A stretch of 64,000 nt of DNA from Pseudomonas sp. ERMR1:02. GTDB taxonomy: Bacteria > Pseudomonadota > Gammaproteobacteria > Pseudomonadales > Pseudomonadaceae. Shown piece by piece: positions 8,317-16,862 of the stretch. The DNA lies in NCBI RefSeq assembly GCF_002277815.1, contig NZ_NKJI01000006.1, forward strand, positions 186,001 through 250,000. Reading direction: 5' to 3'. The notes under the pieces are model-generated. The model searched no databases. It saw only the letters and a program-made list of their open reading frames with translations, and had not been told where the DNA came from. The position numbers and the translations under genes are program-made. How positions within the stretch are numbered: the stretch's first letter is position 1; each line of letters starts with the position of its first letter.

Positions 8317-8579
8317 TTACTCCTGCGGATCGAGGTTATCCAGCGCCCGATTCACCGCCAGTTCCGCCAACATGACGATCTGCGCAATGGCCAGCGCGGT
8401 GTTGCGCTGTGGGCCGTTCAGGTAGGTGGCGAAGTCGTTGAGCATCACGTTGGCTGACGCCAATGACTCGCAGGCGTGGGCGAGGAGGTTCTCGGTTTTT
8501 ATGTCGGGAAGGACGGTGAAAAACGTGGTGGGGCTGTAGGGTCTTTCGGTACAAGGGGATCAGGAATTATCTTATCCAT
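8317..8579 (-). pseudogene. Decayed DUF6124-type small protein gene
   Basis: Reading the minus strand from the ATG at 8579 gives MDKIIPDPLVPKDPTAPP. The conserved body of this Pseudomonas-restricted family (LLAHACESLASAN, then MLNDFATYLNGPQRNTAL, then IAQIVMLAELAVNRALDN, ending DPQE and TAA at 8317) lies in a different frame. The total of 263 bases is not a multiple of three, and the middle segment usually found between these parts is missing. I read this as an internal deletion with frameshift near 8525-8545. The family assignment is from memory of similar proteins; their function is unknown. The leader upstream appears intact. Confidence 0.72.
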
Positions 8580-8775
8580 CTAAGTTCTCCACTCGGTTTT
8601 AGAACCACCACTCGCCGGTCTCACTCGGCGAAATGGGTGGCAGCTATGTGCGGAGTGAGATCACCGGGAGCAGAGAACCGGTCAGACCGAAGTCTGCCCG
8701 CACACAGCCGCCATAAAACATTGCGGACAGCGGATAGCTGGCGGCAATTATGGTGGTACTGGTACTAGATTCATA
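8580..8775 (-). promoter_or_regulatory. Structured-looking 5' leader of the DUF6124-type gene
   Basis: About 190 bases upstream of the decayed gene hold several inverted repeats. At 8683-8696 the minus-strand RNA would be CAGAC-UUCG-GUCUG, a stem capped by the very stable UUCG tetraloop, which also indicates that the transcribed strand is minus. At 8707-8745 GCCGCCA pairs with TGGCGGC around a 25-base loop, and GCCG/CGGC blocks lie near 8613-8628. No known riboswitch class was recognised. Confidence 0.45.
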
Positions 8776-8912
8776 CTCTCGGGATCTCACACCCGGTCAC
8801 TGAATTTTTCAGCGACCGCCATAGACTATTGAGCCCACTTCCGACCGACAACCTGAAAGACCTGTGGGACCTTTCTTCTCATTCCCACCAAACGTAGGAC
8901 TTGTCCTGCGAC
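8776..8912. other. Non-coding gap
   Basis: No credible gene seen. It separates the putative DUF6124 leader from the glycosyltransferase stop codon; TATTGAGCCC and CCTGTGGGACC blocks look unremarkable. Confidence 0.5.
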
Positions 8913-10352
8913 TCACTCCTCGACGAAGTAATACGCCTGGCGCCCCACCTTCATCGTCTTGAGCACTTTCAACGGCGCCAAAGGCTCGGTGTCGCCGGCA
9001 ATGACTGCGACATGCGCAGGCGATGCACTCAGAAACTCATGAAGCTGCTCCTCGGTATCGAGCCCCTTGAGCAGGCTACGGGTGTAGAACACGATGGCGC
9101 CACCCAGCCGCTCATTGGCCTGGAACAGCGCGACTTGCTGCCCGTTGGCCTGCATCGACTGGATCTGTTCGGTCAGCGGCAGGAAAGACAACTTGCGATC
9201 GGCATGGGGCAGCAGCCATTGAGCGGCCGCCAGGTAGCTGCCGATGACCACGGCCAGTGTGCCGATGGCCAGGCCGTGGCGATATTTGACGAGGCGATCC
9301 AGCCAGGTCGAAGCGCCTTCCCCGGCCCTCAGGCGTTCGAACAGAACACGGGCGTACTCGGCCGCGATCACCGCCGCTGCGGGCGTGATCGACATCAGAT
9401 ACACCGTGCGTTTGCTCGACGCCAGCGTCAGCATCACAAACTGCGCCAGTACCCATAGGGTGAAGAACAGCAAGTAACGGTTAGCCACCAGGCTTTTGCG
9501 AAAGTGCCACAGCCCCAGGTACACCAGAATGTTCCAGGGCAAGAACGCTTCCGGCAATTTGGCGAGATAGTAATAGAACGGTTCATAGTGCCCGGCCTCG
9601 ACGAAGGAGCCGCTGAATCGACCGACGCTGTTGGTCAGCAACACATCGGTCACCGCCTGGATGCCCTCGCGCTGATACAACACCGCAAGCCAGATCATCA
9701 GCGGTACCAGCCCCAGCAATGTCAGCAGCCCTGGCCGCAGCCAGTCCGTCAGCTTTACGCGTCGGTCCAGCAAACTCTCGGTCAACAGGTACGCGAAGAT
9801 CACCACCCCCGGCATGGCCAGGCCCAGTACGCCTTTGCTCAACGTTGCGATCATGATCCCCAAGGCAAACAGCAAACCGTTGCCAACGTCCGCTCGCCGT
9901 TGCCCGGCAAAGAACGCCAACAGGGCCGTGCTCACGCCGAGCGCTAGCAACGCATCCTCACCGACACCGCGCACGTTACTCCAGTAGCTGGCCATGGTCG
10001 TCAGCAGAATGGCGGCGGTCCATGCGACGCTGACGGGCCGGCCGTAGCGGCGCAGCATCCCGTACAAAAGCATCACGCTGAACAATCCGGCAAACGCCGA
10101 TGTCAGGCGCACGGCCCAGGGTGTGCCGCCGAATGCACGGATTGCGGCGGCATCGAGCCACAGGCTCAGGGGCGGTTTTTCCAGAAAGGGTTCGCTGAAC
10201 AGACGGGGCGTCACCCAGTCGTTATCCAGGTGCATTTCCATGGCGATCCCGGCGACCCGGGCTTCGGTGGAACCTTGTAACTGGTGATTCCCCAGGGCGA
10301 AGAAAAACAGCATGGCTGCAAGCAGCAAGAGCGAATAGGCGGGGCGTGACAT
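8913..10352 (-). CDS. ArnT-like family-39 (PMT_2) glycosyltransferase
   Basis: Integral membrane glycosyltransferase of 479 residues with about eleven hydrophobic helices in its first 350 residues and a soluble C-terminal part. The first periplasmic loop carries STEARVAGIAMEM, with the acidic-residue/arginine pair used by GT-C enzymes, and FLEKPPLSLWLDAA, the typical KPPL signature of ArnT relatives. Such enzymes transfer a sugar from an undecaprenyl-phosphate donor to lipid A or another periplasmic acceptor. It is shorter than true ArnT (about 550 residues), and no arn operon flanks it, so the sugar is unknown. The ATG at 10352 follows a plausible spacer. Nearby phosphatases suggest a loose envelope-modification neighbourhood. 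Confidence 0.85.
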   Translation of the reverse strand: MSRPAYSLLLLAAMLFFFALGNHQLQGSTEARVAGIAMEMHLDNDWVTPRLFSEPFLEKPPLSLWLDAAAIRAFGGTPWAVRLTSAFAGLFSVMLLYGMLRRYGRPVSVAWTAAILLTTMASYWSNVRGVGEDALLALGVSTALLAFFAGQRRADVGNGLLFALGIMIATLSKGVLGLAMPGVVIFAYLLTESLLDRRVKLTDWLRPGLLTLLGLVPLMIWLAVLYQREGIQAVTDVLLTNSVGRFSGSFVEAGHYEPFYYYLAKLPEAFLPWNILVYLGLWHFRKSLVANRYLLFFTLWVLAQFVMLTLASSKRTVYLMSITPAAAVIAAEYARVLFERLRAGEGASTWLDRLVKYRHGLAIGTLAVVIGSYLAAAQWLLPHADRKLSFLPLTEQIQSMQANGQQVALFQANERLGGAIVFYTRSLLKGLDTEEQLHEFLSASPAHVAVIAGDTEPLAPLKVLKTMKVGRQAYYFVEE

Positions 10353-10433
10353 GGGCTACTGGTGACCGAAGAAGGACCGGGAAACCCAGCATACGAGGCG
10401 ATAACTTAACGGAGCGTGAACGGCGTGTGAAAC

Positions 10434-10610
10434 TTACGAAAGCTGTCGCGACCATTGCCGATCCGGATCCTCCCAAACCCTGCTGACCAGCGCCGTCAGC
10501 ACATGATCCTGCCAGCGCCCGGCAATGTTCAGATAAGCCTTGGCATACCCTTCGCGCTCGAAACCCAAACGTTCGAGCAAGCGCGTGCTGCGATCGTTGC
10601 CCGGGCGCTC
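10434..10610 (-). pseudogene. C-terminal remnant of a RimJ/RimL-type GNAT acetyltransferase
   Basis: The minus strand encodes [18 protein letters not shown], then [19 protein letters not shown] to a TAA at 10434. This is the typical last 50 or so residues of a ribosomal-protein or peptide N-acetyltransferase. Upstream of about 10610 the frame changes to unrelated low-complexity sequence, so the acetyl-CoA binding part is gone. It is a relic that cannot form the GNAT fold. Confidence 0.75.
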
Positions 10611-10658
10611 CGGGCGCGTTGTCCCATGAATGGAAAGAATGACGAGCAATCTACAGGC

Positions 10659-10684
10659 AAAAAAAAGCCCGCGGGAGGGCGGGC
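10659..10684 (-). terminator. Rho-independent terminator (minus strand)
   Basis: GCCCGC, 6-base loop, GCGGGC followed on the minus strand by eight T. It would stop transcripts leaving the DUF2252 gene before they enter the GNAT remnant. Confidence 0.8.
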
Positions 10685-10800
10685 AAACCGTAGTTTCTTG
10701 AATGAGCGAGGGAAATGTACAGCTAGTGGCATTAAGGTGGGGTGAAGAAAAGTTCATGTCCCGGCCGATATGCGGCGCTACCGCCGCTTGTGAACCAGGT

Positions 10801-12204
10801 TCAGGGCAAATGATCCGCCGCAAAGTCGGCTTCGGAGCGTGCGCGTAAAGTCCCCTTGCGGCAGGCTTGCTGGAAGCGTTCGAAGTCGCGTTCGTTCTGC
10901 TCGGTATAACCATGAGCATACTTATGAAGCGCATCGGCCAATGCCTCGCCTTTGCCGATATAGCCGCTGATCACTGCCGCGTGTCCCGAAGACTTGGCGT
11001 GCGCACGGGCCAGTGCCCGACCGCAGAGCCGCCCGTAGGCCGCAAAGGTCTCTCCATCGAAGGTTTCGAGCTCGGCCGAGATTTTCATATCGCGCAATTG
11101 CCGCACGTAAAAGTGACGCCCGCTGGGACCGGTGGTCCAGCCGAGGAACAAATCACTGGCCGATTGCATGAGCCGCTGGCCATCGACGACGCGCTGGCCT
11201 TCATGCCGTGTCCGCGTCTTGTTTTTCACGTAATGGGCCAGTACCGAGGGGCGTGCTTCCTTAAATTGCAGGAATAACGGGAAGTTCTGCCCGTCGGTCA
11301 GCAGCGCCACCAGGCAGCGGGTGCCGACGCTGCCGACTCCCACCACTTTGAACGCCATGTCCTGAACCTCAAAGCGTGACAACAGTTCGCGGCGGTCGGC
11401 TTGCAGCGTGACGCGATAATCGCGCATGAGCGTGTCGAATAGTGGTCGCCAGTCGAGGCGCAGCCACTCATCGTCGGCATCGAGTAGCGTGGTGCTGTTT
11501 TGCAGGTGGAATATTTCCGGCAGGTCATCGCGAATGATCAGGCGACCGTTGGCGTCGCGCTCACATATTTTCGGCAACAGTTCGGCGTGGGTGCGCCGTT
11601 CGGCTTTTTCGATGGCGCGCTGCACATGCTCCAGCGTGCTTTTGTTTGCCTGCTGCAGCAGATCGTCATAGCTGATGGATTCGTACCAGGTTTCCAGCGC
11701 GCTTTGTTCGGCGCACTCAAGCATGGTCTTCTGATAGGCGCCCACCACTTCATGGCAGACCGCTTCTTCAACCGAACTGCCGTGACGCAGGTCGCGGGCG
11801 GCCACCAGAAAACTCGCGACCAGGCGTTTCAAGTCCCACTCCCAAGGCCCCGGATGGGCTTCGTCGAAATCGTTGACGCTGAACAGCAGATTGCGCTCGG
11901 GTGTGGCAAAGCCACCAAAGTTCATCAGGTGACAGTCACCGCAAATCGGCGCAACCAGCCCCATATTCGGTGTGCCTGCCAGGTCGTGCGTCTGCAGCAA
12001 TGCATTGCCACGGTAGAAGCTAAACGGCGACACCAGCATGCGCCCGTAACGCAACTCGACCAACGACTTGACCCGCCCCTGACTCGACGCCTTGATCAAC
12101 GTAATCGGATCGCGATTGGCTTTGCCCAGTGACGCCTGGGCAGTGCGCGGGCACTTCTTGCGCGCGTCCTTGCCTTGTTTGAAGCGGTCTTTGAGGGTGG
12201 TCAT
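10801..12204 (-). CDS. DUF2252 family protein
   Basis: Protein of 467 residues of the DUF2252 family, with no proven function. It starts [18 protein letters not shown] and shows [12 protein letters not shown], then [12 protein letters not shown] and [20 protein letters not shown]. The spacing of GDCHxxNFG and NDFDEA recalls the catalytic loop and metal motif of aminoglycoside phosphotransferase-like kinases, so a kinase-like fold is plausible; this is inference. The C-terminus holds [23 protein letters not shown]. The ATG at 12204 begins the family-like N-terminus; a longer frame upstream overlaps an unrelated cytochrome relic and a repeat and is rejected. No clear Shine-Dalgarno is visible. 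Confidence 0.88.
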   Translation of the reverse strand: MTTLKDRFKQGKDARKKCPRTAQASLGKANRDPITLIKASSQGRVKSLVELRYGRMLVSPFSFYRGNALLQTHDLAGTPNMGLVAPICGDCHLMNFGGFATPERNLLFSVNDFDEAHPGPWEWDLKRLVASFLVAARDLRHGSSVEEAVCHEVVGAYQKTMLECAEQSALETWYESISYDDLLQQANKSTLEHVQRAIEKAERRTHAELLPKICERDANGRLIIRDDLPEIFHLQNSTTLLDADDEWLRLDWRPLFDTLMRDYRVTLQADRRELLSRFEVQDMAFKVVGVGSVGTRCLVALLTDGQNFPLFLQFKEARPSVLAHYVKNKTRTRHEGQRVVDGQRLMQSASDLFLGWTTGPSGRHFYVRQLRDMKISAELETFDGETFAAYGRLCGRALARAHAKSSGHAAVISGYIGKGEALADALHKYAHGYTEQNERDFERFQQACRKGTLRARSEADFAADHLP

Positions 12205-12295
12205 GAGGGCTCGTTTCGGCAGGAGGTGAAGGAGGGCTGCCGATTGAGTGTAGAAGGGGGCGAGGTTTTTTTCGAAGTGGTTCGGGGCAATCTCG

Positions 12296-12384
12296 CCGGA
12301 CCGCCGCGATGGAAGGCGCAGCCTTCCCTTGCGATGTCTGTCCGATGCGGGGGCCGCTGCGCAGCCCATCGCGGGCATCCTGCG
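12296..12384. repeat. Dispersed-repeat-like sequence truncating the cytochrome relic
   Basis: Contains the hairpin GGAAGGC-GCA-GCCTTCC and the string GCGCAGCCCATCGCGGGCAT, both resembling a recurrent Pseudomonas intergenic repeat. It starts exactly where similarity to the multiheme cytochrome ends. Assignment is by recognition only; no second copy is in this window. Confidence 0.45.
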
Positions 12385-13318
12385 ATTCGTCATAGGTTCG
12401 CTCGACCGCCACACTGCTGAACGGGTGCGTGATGTTGTGGCAAGTGCCGCGAAAGTCCGAGCGCGTGTGCAGAGGGGAATATACGGTGTCGTGATAGGGC
12501 GAAACGGCATCTTTGCGCGGGCCGAACTTGGTCGGTTTGCCGTGCGCGCGAGGGCTCAGGACATAGGCGCCGTTATCCAGGCCCGTGCGGGCGCTAATGT
12601 TGTGGCAGGTCTCGCAATCGACCCCGGGCATCGGATGATTTTTCGCACTGTCTTCAACTGAGGAGCGGTTGACCTGCGAATTGATCTGCCCGGTCGTGAG
12701 ACCGATCGGGGGTATGGCAGCCGGTGCAAAAGTTATCGACCTTGCCCTCGGTGGCCGAACTCGCACGCTTGAGCAAGGCCCGATAGATGGGTTCATCCCA
12801 GGCTTGGGACATCATCGACGAGCGCCACTGCTTGTAGATCTCCGTATGGCAAGCGCCACATACCTTGGCATTGTCGAAGTCTTTTACATTCAAGACCAGG
12901 TTGCCGGGGGTATTGGCCGATGCGGAAAGAACGGCATCGCGCCATTTACATGCATGAGTTTGGAGCGTGCCGGCTCCAGCCACTTCTCATTTGCCTGATT
13001 GTCATTGCCCTGAGGCTCGTCGGCCGCCACCAGCGTTACCGTCAGCAGGCAGACTAGAAAGCACAAAAAACGGAGAACTAAAGGTCTGTGCCTGGGCGAG
13101 TATTTGCGTATCTGGTTAACGCGCAAACCTGCACGCACCACGAAAAACGGCATGAACAATGTCGTCAGCGAAATATTCAAGTCGATAATAGTTAGCCAGA
13201 CATTCTCCGATACATTAAATAAGGCTGCGTAAGAGCTGGTGCATATTATCCATAGAATATTCAAAGCCGATAAGCCGTGCAGCGCTACTTGCCCAAGCGT
13301 GTATTTAGGGTGGTTCAT
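12384..13318 (-). pseudogene. Frameshifted, 3'-truncated multiheme cytochrome c gene
   Basis: Three minus-strand frames join into one protein. From the ATG at 13318 come hydrophobic helices and a signal-like segment ending LLTVTLVAADEPQG; after a shift near 12930-12945 the frame reads DFDNAKVCGACHTEIYKQW and DNFCTGCHTP; after a second shift at a run of five G (12708-12712) it reads IGLTTGQINSQV, PGVDCETCHNIS and RGTCHNITHPF. CxxCH heme sites are CGACH, CTGCH and CETCH, with a degenerate GTCHN. Four C in the run would restore TPIGL. The reading then stops at a repeat near 12384, far short of a full multiheme protein. Such cytochromes carry periplasmic electrons; this copy cannot make an intact product. 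Confidence 0.75.
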
Positions 13319-13980
13319 GAAAGTTTCCCCAAGGCGATTGCAGAGGGTGACTGCAACACGTCTATTGAGTTGACGGAGGTACTTCATGATGCATATCAAC
13401 GGTTATATGTAATCACTCAATGGGGTACTTACAACTCCCCCGACGCTCCACCTTTCATGAACGGGACAAGCTCATTCAGCAATTACTCTGCCAATTTGTT
13501 GCAAGATATGTCTAGCAGCCTGAAAGCCCCGTAAACACTGGCTGTTGCCTGAGTTTTATGTCCGTAAAGACGCGAATACTGCTGGGTGATGGCACCCATT
13601 AGTGGAGGTAGTGGGGGGGAATTTACACCGGAATTGGGGGTTTGTGTGACCGCTCTTTCTGCCCGTCGCTGCTCATCTTTGCCCGGCAGATTTTTAAACT
13701 AACGAGTGGCTCGCTCGACACACAAGATTTTAAAAAATTGACTACTAAAATTTTCCACTGCAGCTAGAGTTGGTCTAGGCACCCGCTACATTGTGACAGG
13801 AGGGCATTCCAATTGAGCATATAAAATAGCGCTTCGCCTGATTTAACTACGCTTTATGCCAGCCAACTTCGAGTCGACGTGATAACTCGCGCCAACAGAA
13901 AGATTTCTGGCCAGGAATTCATTTCGAAAAAGGACAGCCCCCGAACTCGGTAACCCCAAACTGGATCGAGTAATATCATC
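13319..13980. other. AT-rich intergenic region between divergent cytochrome genes
   Basis: No credible gene seen in 660 bases. Composition is clearly more AT-rich than the flanks, for example runs such as GATTTTAAAAAATTGACTAC near 13724-13743. It would hold the divergent promoters of the cytochrome relic and the peroxidase-like gene; TTGACT at about 13737 followed by TAGAGT is a possible but weak promoter for the rightward gene. Confidence 0.5.
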
Positions 13981-16140
13981 ATGAAGAAACACTTGAGCAT
14001 CCTTCGAACTATCAGCTTGACCTGCGCGGTCGCAGGCGGACTGGTTGCAGTCAGTCTGCCCTACAAGAGTGCCTTCGCTGCTAAAGGGTCAGCGCCAGCA
14101 ACCACACCACAGCCAGCAACCGAGTCGGACTCATCACTCAAGCTGCAGTCCCTACGCGGCATGACGCCGCCCGACCCCTCGGGAACCGAGGGCGGACGCA
14201 AAGTCGATCTGATGACCGACTACGTGCAAAATCGCGCAGCGGCGATCCAATTGGGCAAGGCCCTTTTCTGGGACATGAACATCGGCAGCGATGGCCAAAC
14301 CGCTTGCGCGTCTTGCCACTTTCACGCCGGGGTTGATCACCGGATCACCAACCAGCTCAATCCCGGCGGAAATAACACCGATGCGAACGTCGCGTCGCTC
14401 TTCAACAAGCCGTTCGCAGCGTCCAACATTCCTGGCGACGTGGCCTCATACACGACCCGGTCCGGTGGCAAGGGCGGCCCGAACTACATGCTCAAGAAAA
14501 CCGACTTTCCGACCCATGTGCTGGCTGATCCGCTCGATCACAACTCGGCGATCCTCTACTCGAGCGACGATGTGACCGGCTCACAAGGTGTTTTCAACGC
14601 CAAATTCATCAAGGCGTCTCCATCGCGTTTCGACGACTGCACGCAGCTGCTGGACGGCAACTTCCATGTGGGTGCCATGAATGTGCGTCGTACTACCGGG
14701 CGCAACGCACCTTCGGTGATCAACGCCGCCTTCAACTTTCGCAATTTTTGGGACGGCCGGGCCAACAACGTCTTCAATGGCTTCTCGCCGTTCGGCAATC
14801 GCGATCCCGATGCTGGCATTTTCGTCACCAACGATGCCAGCGGGGTAGCGGCCAAGGTGCGGCTAGCACTCGACAATGCTTCTGCCGCCTCGCAGTCCGT
14901 GGGCCCTCCCGGCAACGGGACGGAAATGTCCTGCGGCGGACGGACCTTCGCCGACATCGGCCGACGCATGCTCGACAGGCAGATGCTCGCCCAACAGAAG
15001 ATCGCCCCAACCGATTCGGTACTGAGTGCTTTCTCCGGGGCAAGCCGACCCACCTACCGTGACATGGTCCAGAAGGTCTTCCAGCCACGACTGTGGAACG
15101 CAAAGCAGCAGGTTTCGCTGGGCGGCACGCCGTATAGCCAGATGGAGGCTAATTTCCCGCTCTACTTCGGGCTCGCGATCCAGATGTACGAATCCACCCT
15201 GGTCTCTGATAAGGCGCCGCTGGATGACTACTTGAACGGTAATCGTCAGGCATTGAATGACCAGCAAGTCAAGGGCATGAACATTTTCACTGGCAAGGGC
15301 CAGTGCGTCAAATGCCACGCTGGACCGGAATTGACGACCGCAGCCAGCCTTTCGCGGCGCCTGCCCGGTGCGCTCATCGACCGTATTGAGATGGCTGACA
15401 ACCTGACGACGCTCCATGACAGCGGCTTCTTCAACGTAGGTGTGCGCCCGACTTCGGAGGACCTGGGGAACGGCGGCACGGACCCATTTGGTAACCAGTT
15501 GTCTTTCACCCGCCAATACAACACCGTGCTGCAAGGCGGAAAAGTGCCTGATCCGTTTATTGTCGACGTTTGCACATTCGAAGTGCCATTGAGCCCAGCT
15601 ATACCTTGTGACTCGACGCTCAAGCCCAAAGTCGGCTTCCGCGATTCTGTCGATGGGTCCTTCAAGATACCAACGCTGCGCAACGTCGCTTTGACCGGGC
15701 CCTATTTCCACAATGGCAGCCGGGCGACCCTCCAACAAGTCGTGGAGTTCTACAACCGAGGTGGTGACCAGCGCGGTCGGGATGCGAACAACACCACCGG
15801 ATTCGACCATCCCAGCGTAAATCAGCACAACACATCAAACCTCGCTCCGAGAATAAAACCCCTGAGCCTTTCCTCCTCTGACATAGACGCACTGGTCAAG
15901 TTCTTGGAGGTCGGGTTGACCGATCCGCGAGTCGCATGGGAGCGAGCTCCATTCGATCATCCGGAGCTGGTCGTTTTGCAAGGCGCAGTGGGTGACGAAA
16001 ACAGCGTGACCCCACAGGCGGCTGATACGTCATCGACCCAACGGGCGGCAGATGCGCAAGTGGTGATTAAACCCGTCGGCGCAGAAGGTCGCACAGTCAG
16101 TCAGGGACCTTTGCTGCCGTTCAACAACGACCTGCCCTGA
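13981..16140 (+). CDS. Di-heme cytochrome c peroxidase/MauG-like protein
   Basis: Exported protein of 719 residues. A signal peptide (about 1-34, ending SAFAA) precedes a linker and two heme domains: CASCH near residue 109 and CVKCH near 442, as in di-heme peroxidases. Further typical segments are LFWDMNIGSDG, RNAPSVINAAFNFRNFWDGR and FKIPTLRNVALTGPYFHNGS. It is about twice the size of ordinary CcpA-type peroxidases; large insertions lie between the hemes, which points to the broader MauG/RoxA-like superfamily rather than simple peroxide removal. The substrate is not known. It lies in an AT-richer patch beside a broken multiheme cytochrome, suggesting a transferred electron-transfer cassette. 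The ribosome site (GAGTAAT) is weak. Confidence 0.85.
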   Translation: MKKHLSILRTISLTCAVAGGLVAVSLPYKSAFAAKGSAPATTPQPATESDSSLKLQSLRGMTPPDPSGTEGGRKVDLMTDYVQNRAAAIQLGKALFWDMNIGSDGQTACASCHFHAGVDHRITNQLNPGGNNTDANVASLFNKPFAASNIPGDVASYTTRSGGKGGPNYMLKKTDFPTHVLADPLDHNSAILYSSDDVTGSQGVFNAKFIKASPSRFDDCTQLLDGNFHVGAMNVRRTTGRNAPSVINAAFNFRNFWDGRANNVFNGFSPFGNRDPDAGIFVTNDASGVAAKVRLALDNASAASQSVGPPGNGTEMSCGGRTFADIGRRMLDRQMLAQQKIAPTDSVLSAFSGASRPTYRDMVQKVFQPRLWNAKQQVSLGGTPYSQMEANFPLYFGLAIQMYESTLVSDKAPLDDYLNGNRQALNDQQVKGMNIFTGKGQCVKCHAGPELTTAASLSRRLPGALIDRIEMADNLTTLHDSGFFNVGVRPTSEDLGNGGTDPFGNQLSFTRQYNTVLQGGKVPDPFIVDVCTFEVPLSPAIPCDSTLKPKVGFRDSVDGSFKIPTLRNVALTGPYFHNGSRATLQQVVEFYNRGGDQRGRDANNTTGFDHPSVNQHNTSNLAPRIKPLSLSSSDIDALVKFLEVGLTDPRVAWERAPFDHPELVVLQGAVGDENSVTPQAADTSSTQRAADAQVVIKPVGAEGRTVSQGPLLPFNNDLP

Positions 16141-16330
16141 TTTGGATACAGGGTCCGAAGACTGCAACTCCCGAAGCTAGTGATGTCAGCCACCAAAAAG
16201 CCCGCCAAGTGGATCTTGTGCGGGCTTGGCTGCAGATTGACCCTTCCGGGCGTGCAGGGGCTGACCACTGCCGGGACGTCTCTGGACGCTATAGGTGCTG
16301 AAGGTGTTGTATTTACTGGATTTCAGGCAC
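16141..16330. other. Non-coding gap between peroxidase gene and tmRNA terminator
   Basis: Holds a stem AGCCCGC/GCGGGCT at about 16198-16233, lacking a T-run on the plus strand but preceded by five A, so it might terminate minus-strand transcripts. A possible 69-codon plus-strand frame over this stretch has no protein-like features and is not called. Confidence 0.5.
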
Positions 16331-16356
16331 AAAAAAAGACGTCCGTGGACGTCTTT
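16331..16356 (-). terminator. tmRNA terminator
   Basis: GACGTC stem repeated as an inverted pair with a tiny loop, followed on the minus strand by seven T, 12 bases beyond the tmRNA CCA end. Confidence 0.85.
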
Positions 16357-16367
16357 AGATGTGTGTT

Positions 16368-16764
16368 TGGTGGAGCCGGGGGGATTTGAACCCCCGTCCG
16401 CCAGTACTCCGCTGTCGGTACTACATGCGTAGCCGTGTCTATTAAGTTAACCCTCAGCGACCCGACGGGCAGGGTGCTTTGGGCGAGTTGTGTAAGTTTT
16501 AGCCGCTTCGTCCACAACGTACTGCACGGCGATTCTGTTCTATATGACAATCATTTTGGGTTTACAGACATCCCCTGATGATTGCTGGACCCGAAGGTAC
16601 CAGAAGCTCAGGTCTAAGGCTGCTTACGCAGCGATAGCGAATTCCTGGCCGTGGTTATCGTCATTGGCAACTATAAGTAGTTGCAACAGTGGATTTACGA
16701 GTTCTGTTACCAACTCGGCATGCACCTAAAGTTTCGCGACCGGCGTCGAATCCTAAACGGCCCC
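16368..16764 (-). ncRNA. ssrA: Transfer-messenger RNA (tmRNA)
   Basis: About 397 nucleotides. The 5' end on the minus strand is GGGGCCGTTTAGGATTCGAC and the 3' end carries GGTTCAAATCCCCC and CTCCACCA, together forming the tRNA-Ala-like part. The tag frame starts at the GCC codon ending at 16668 and stops at TAA (16626-16624), encoding ANDDNHGQEFAIAA, which is added to stalled proteins after the tRNA alanine. With SmpB, encoded at 26.1-26.6 kb, it rescues ribosomes and marks products for degradation. The tag ends AIAA instead of the common ALAA. The 3' end of ssrA is a frequent integration site; the accessory patch begins just beyond it. Confidence 0.96.
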
Positions 16765-16862
16765 GAACTCATTGCTCGTAAATCACGATGAGCAACAAGC
16801 CTGTACAGTCTACGTCAATGTGGCCCGGAAGGCCAACCCAAAGGTTGGCCCTGAGCTGAGAG

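Noticed and set aside
12205..12510. N-terminal extension of the DUF2252 protein
   Set aside because: The extra 102 residues run over a repeat and part of the cytochrome relic and have no protein-like features; the conserved sequence begins at 12204.
16180..16389. Small plus-strand gene between the peroxidase gene and tmRNA
   Set aside because: The frame overlaps the tmRNA 3' end and terminator and has no ribosome site.
16368..16400. att site duplication from the ssrA 3' end
   Set aside because: I looked for a second copy of the tmRNA 3' sequence in the accessory patch and saw none, and no integrase gene is present.
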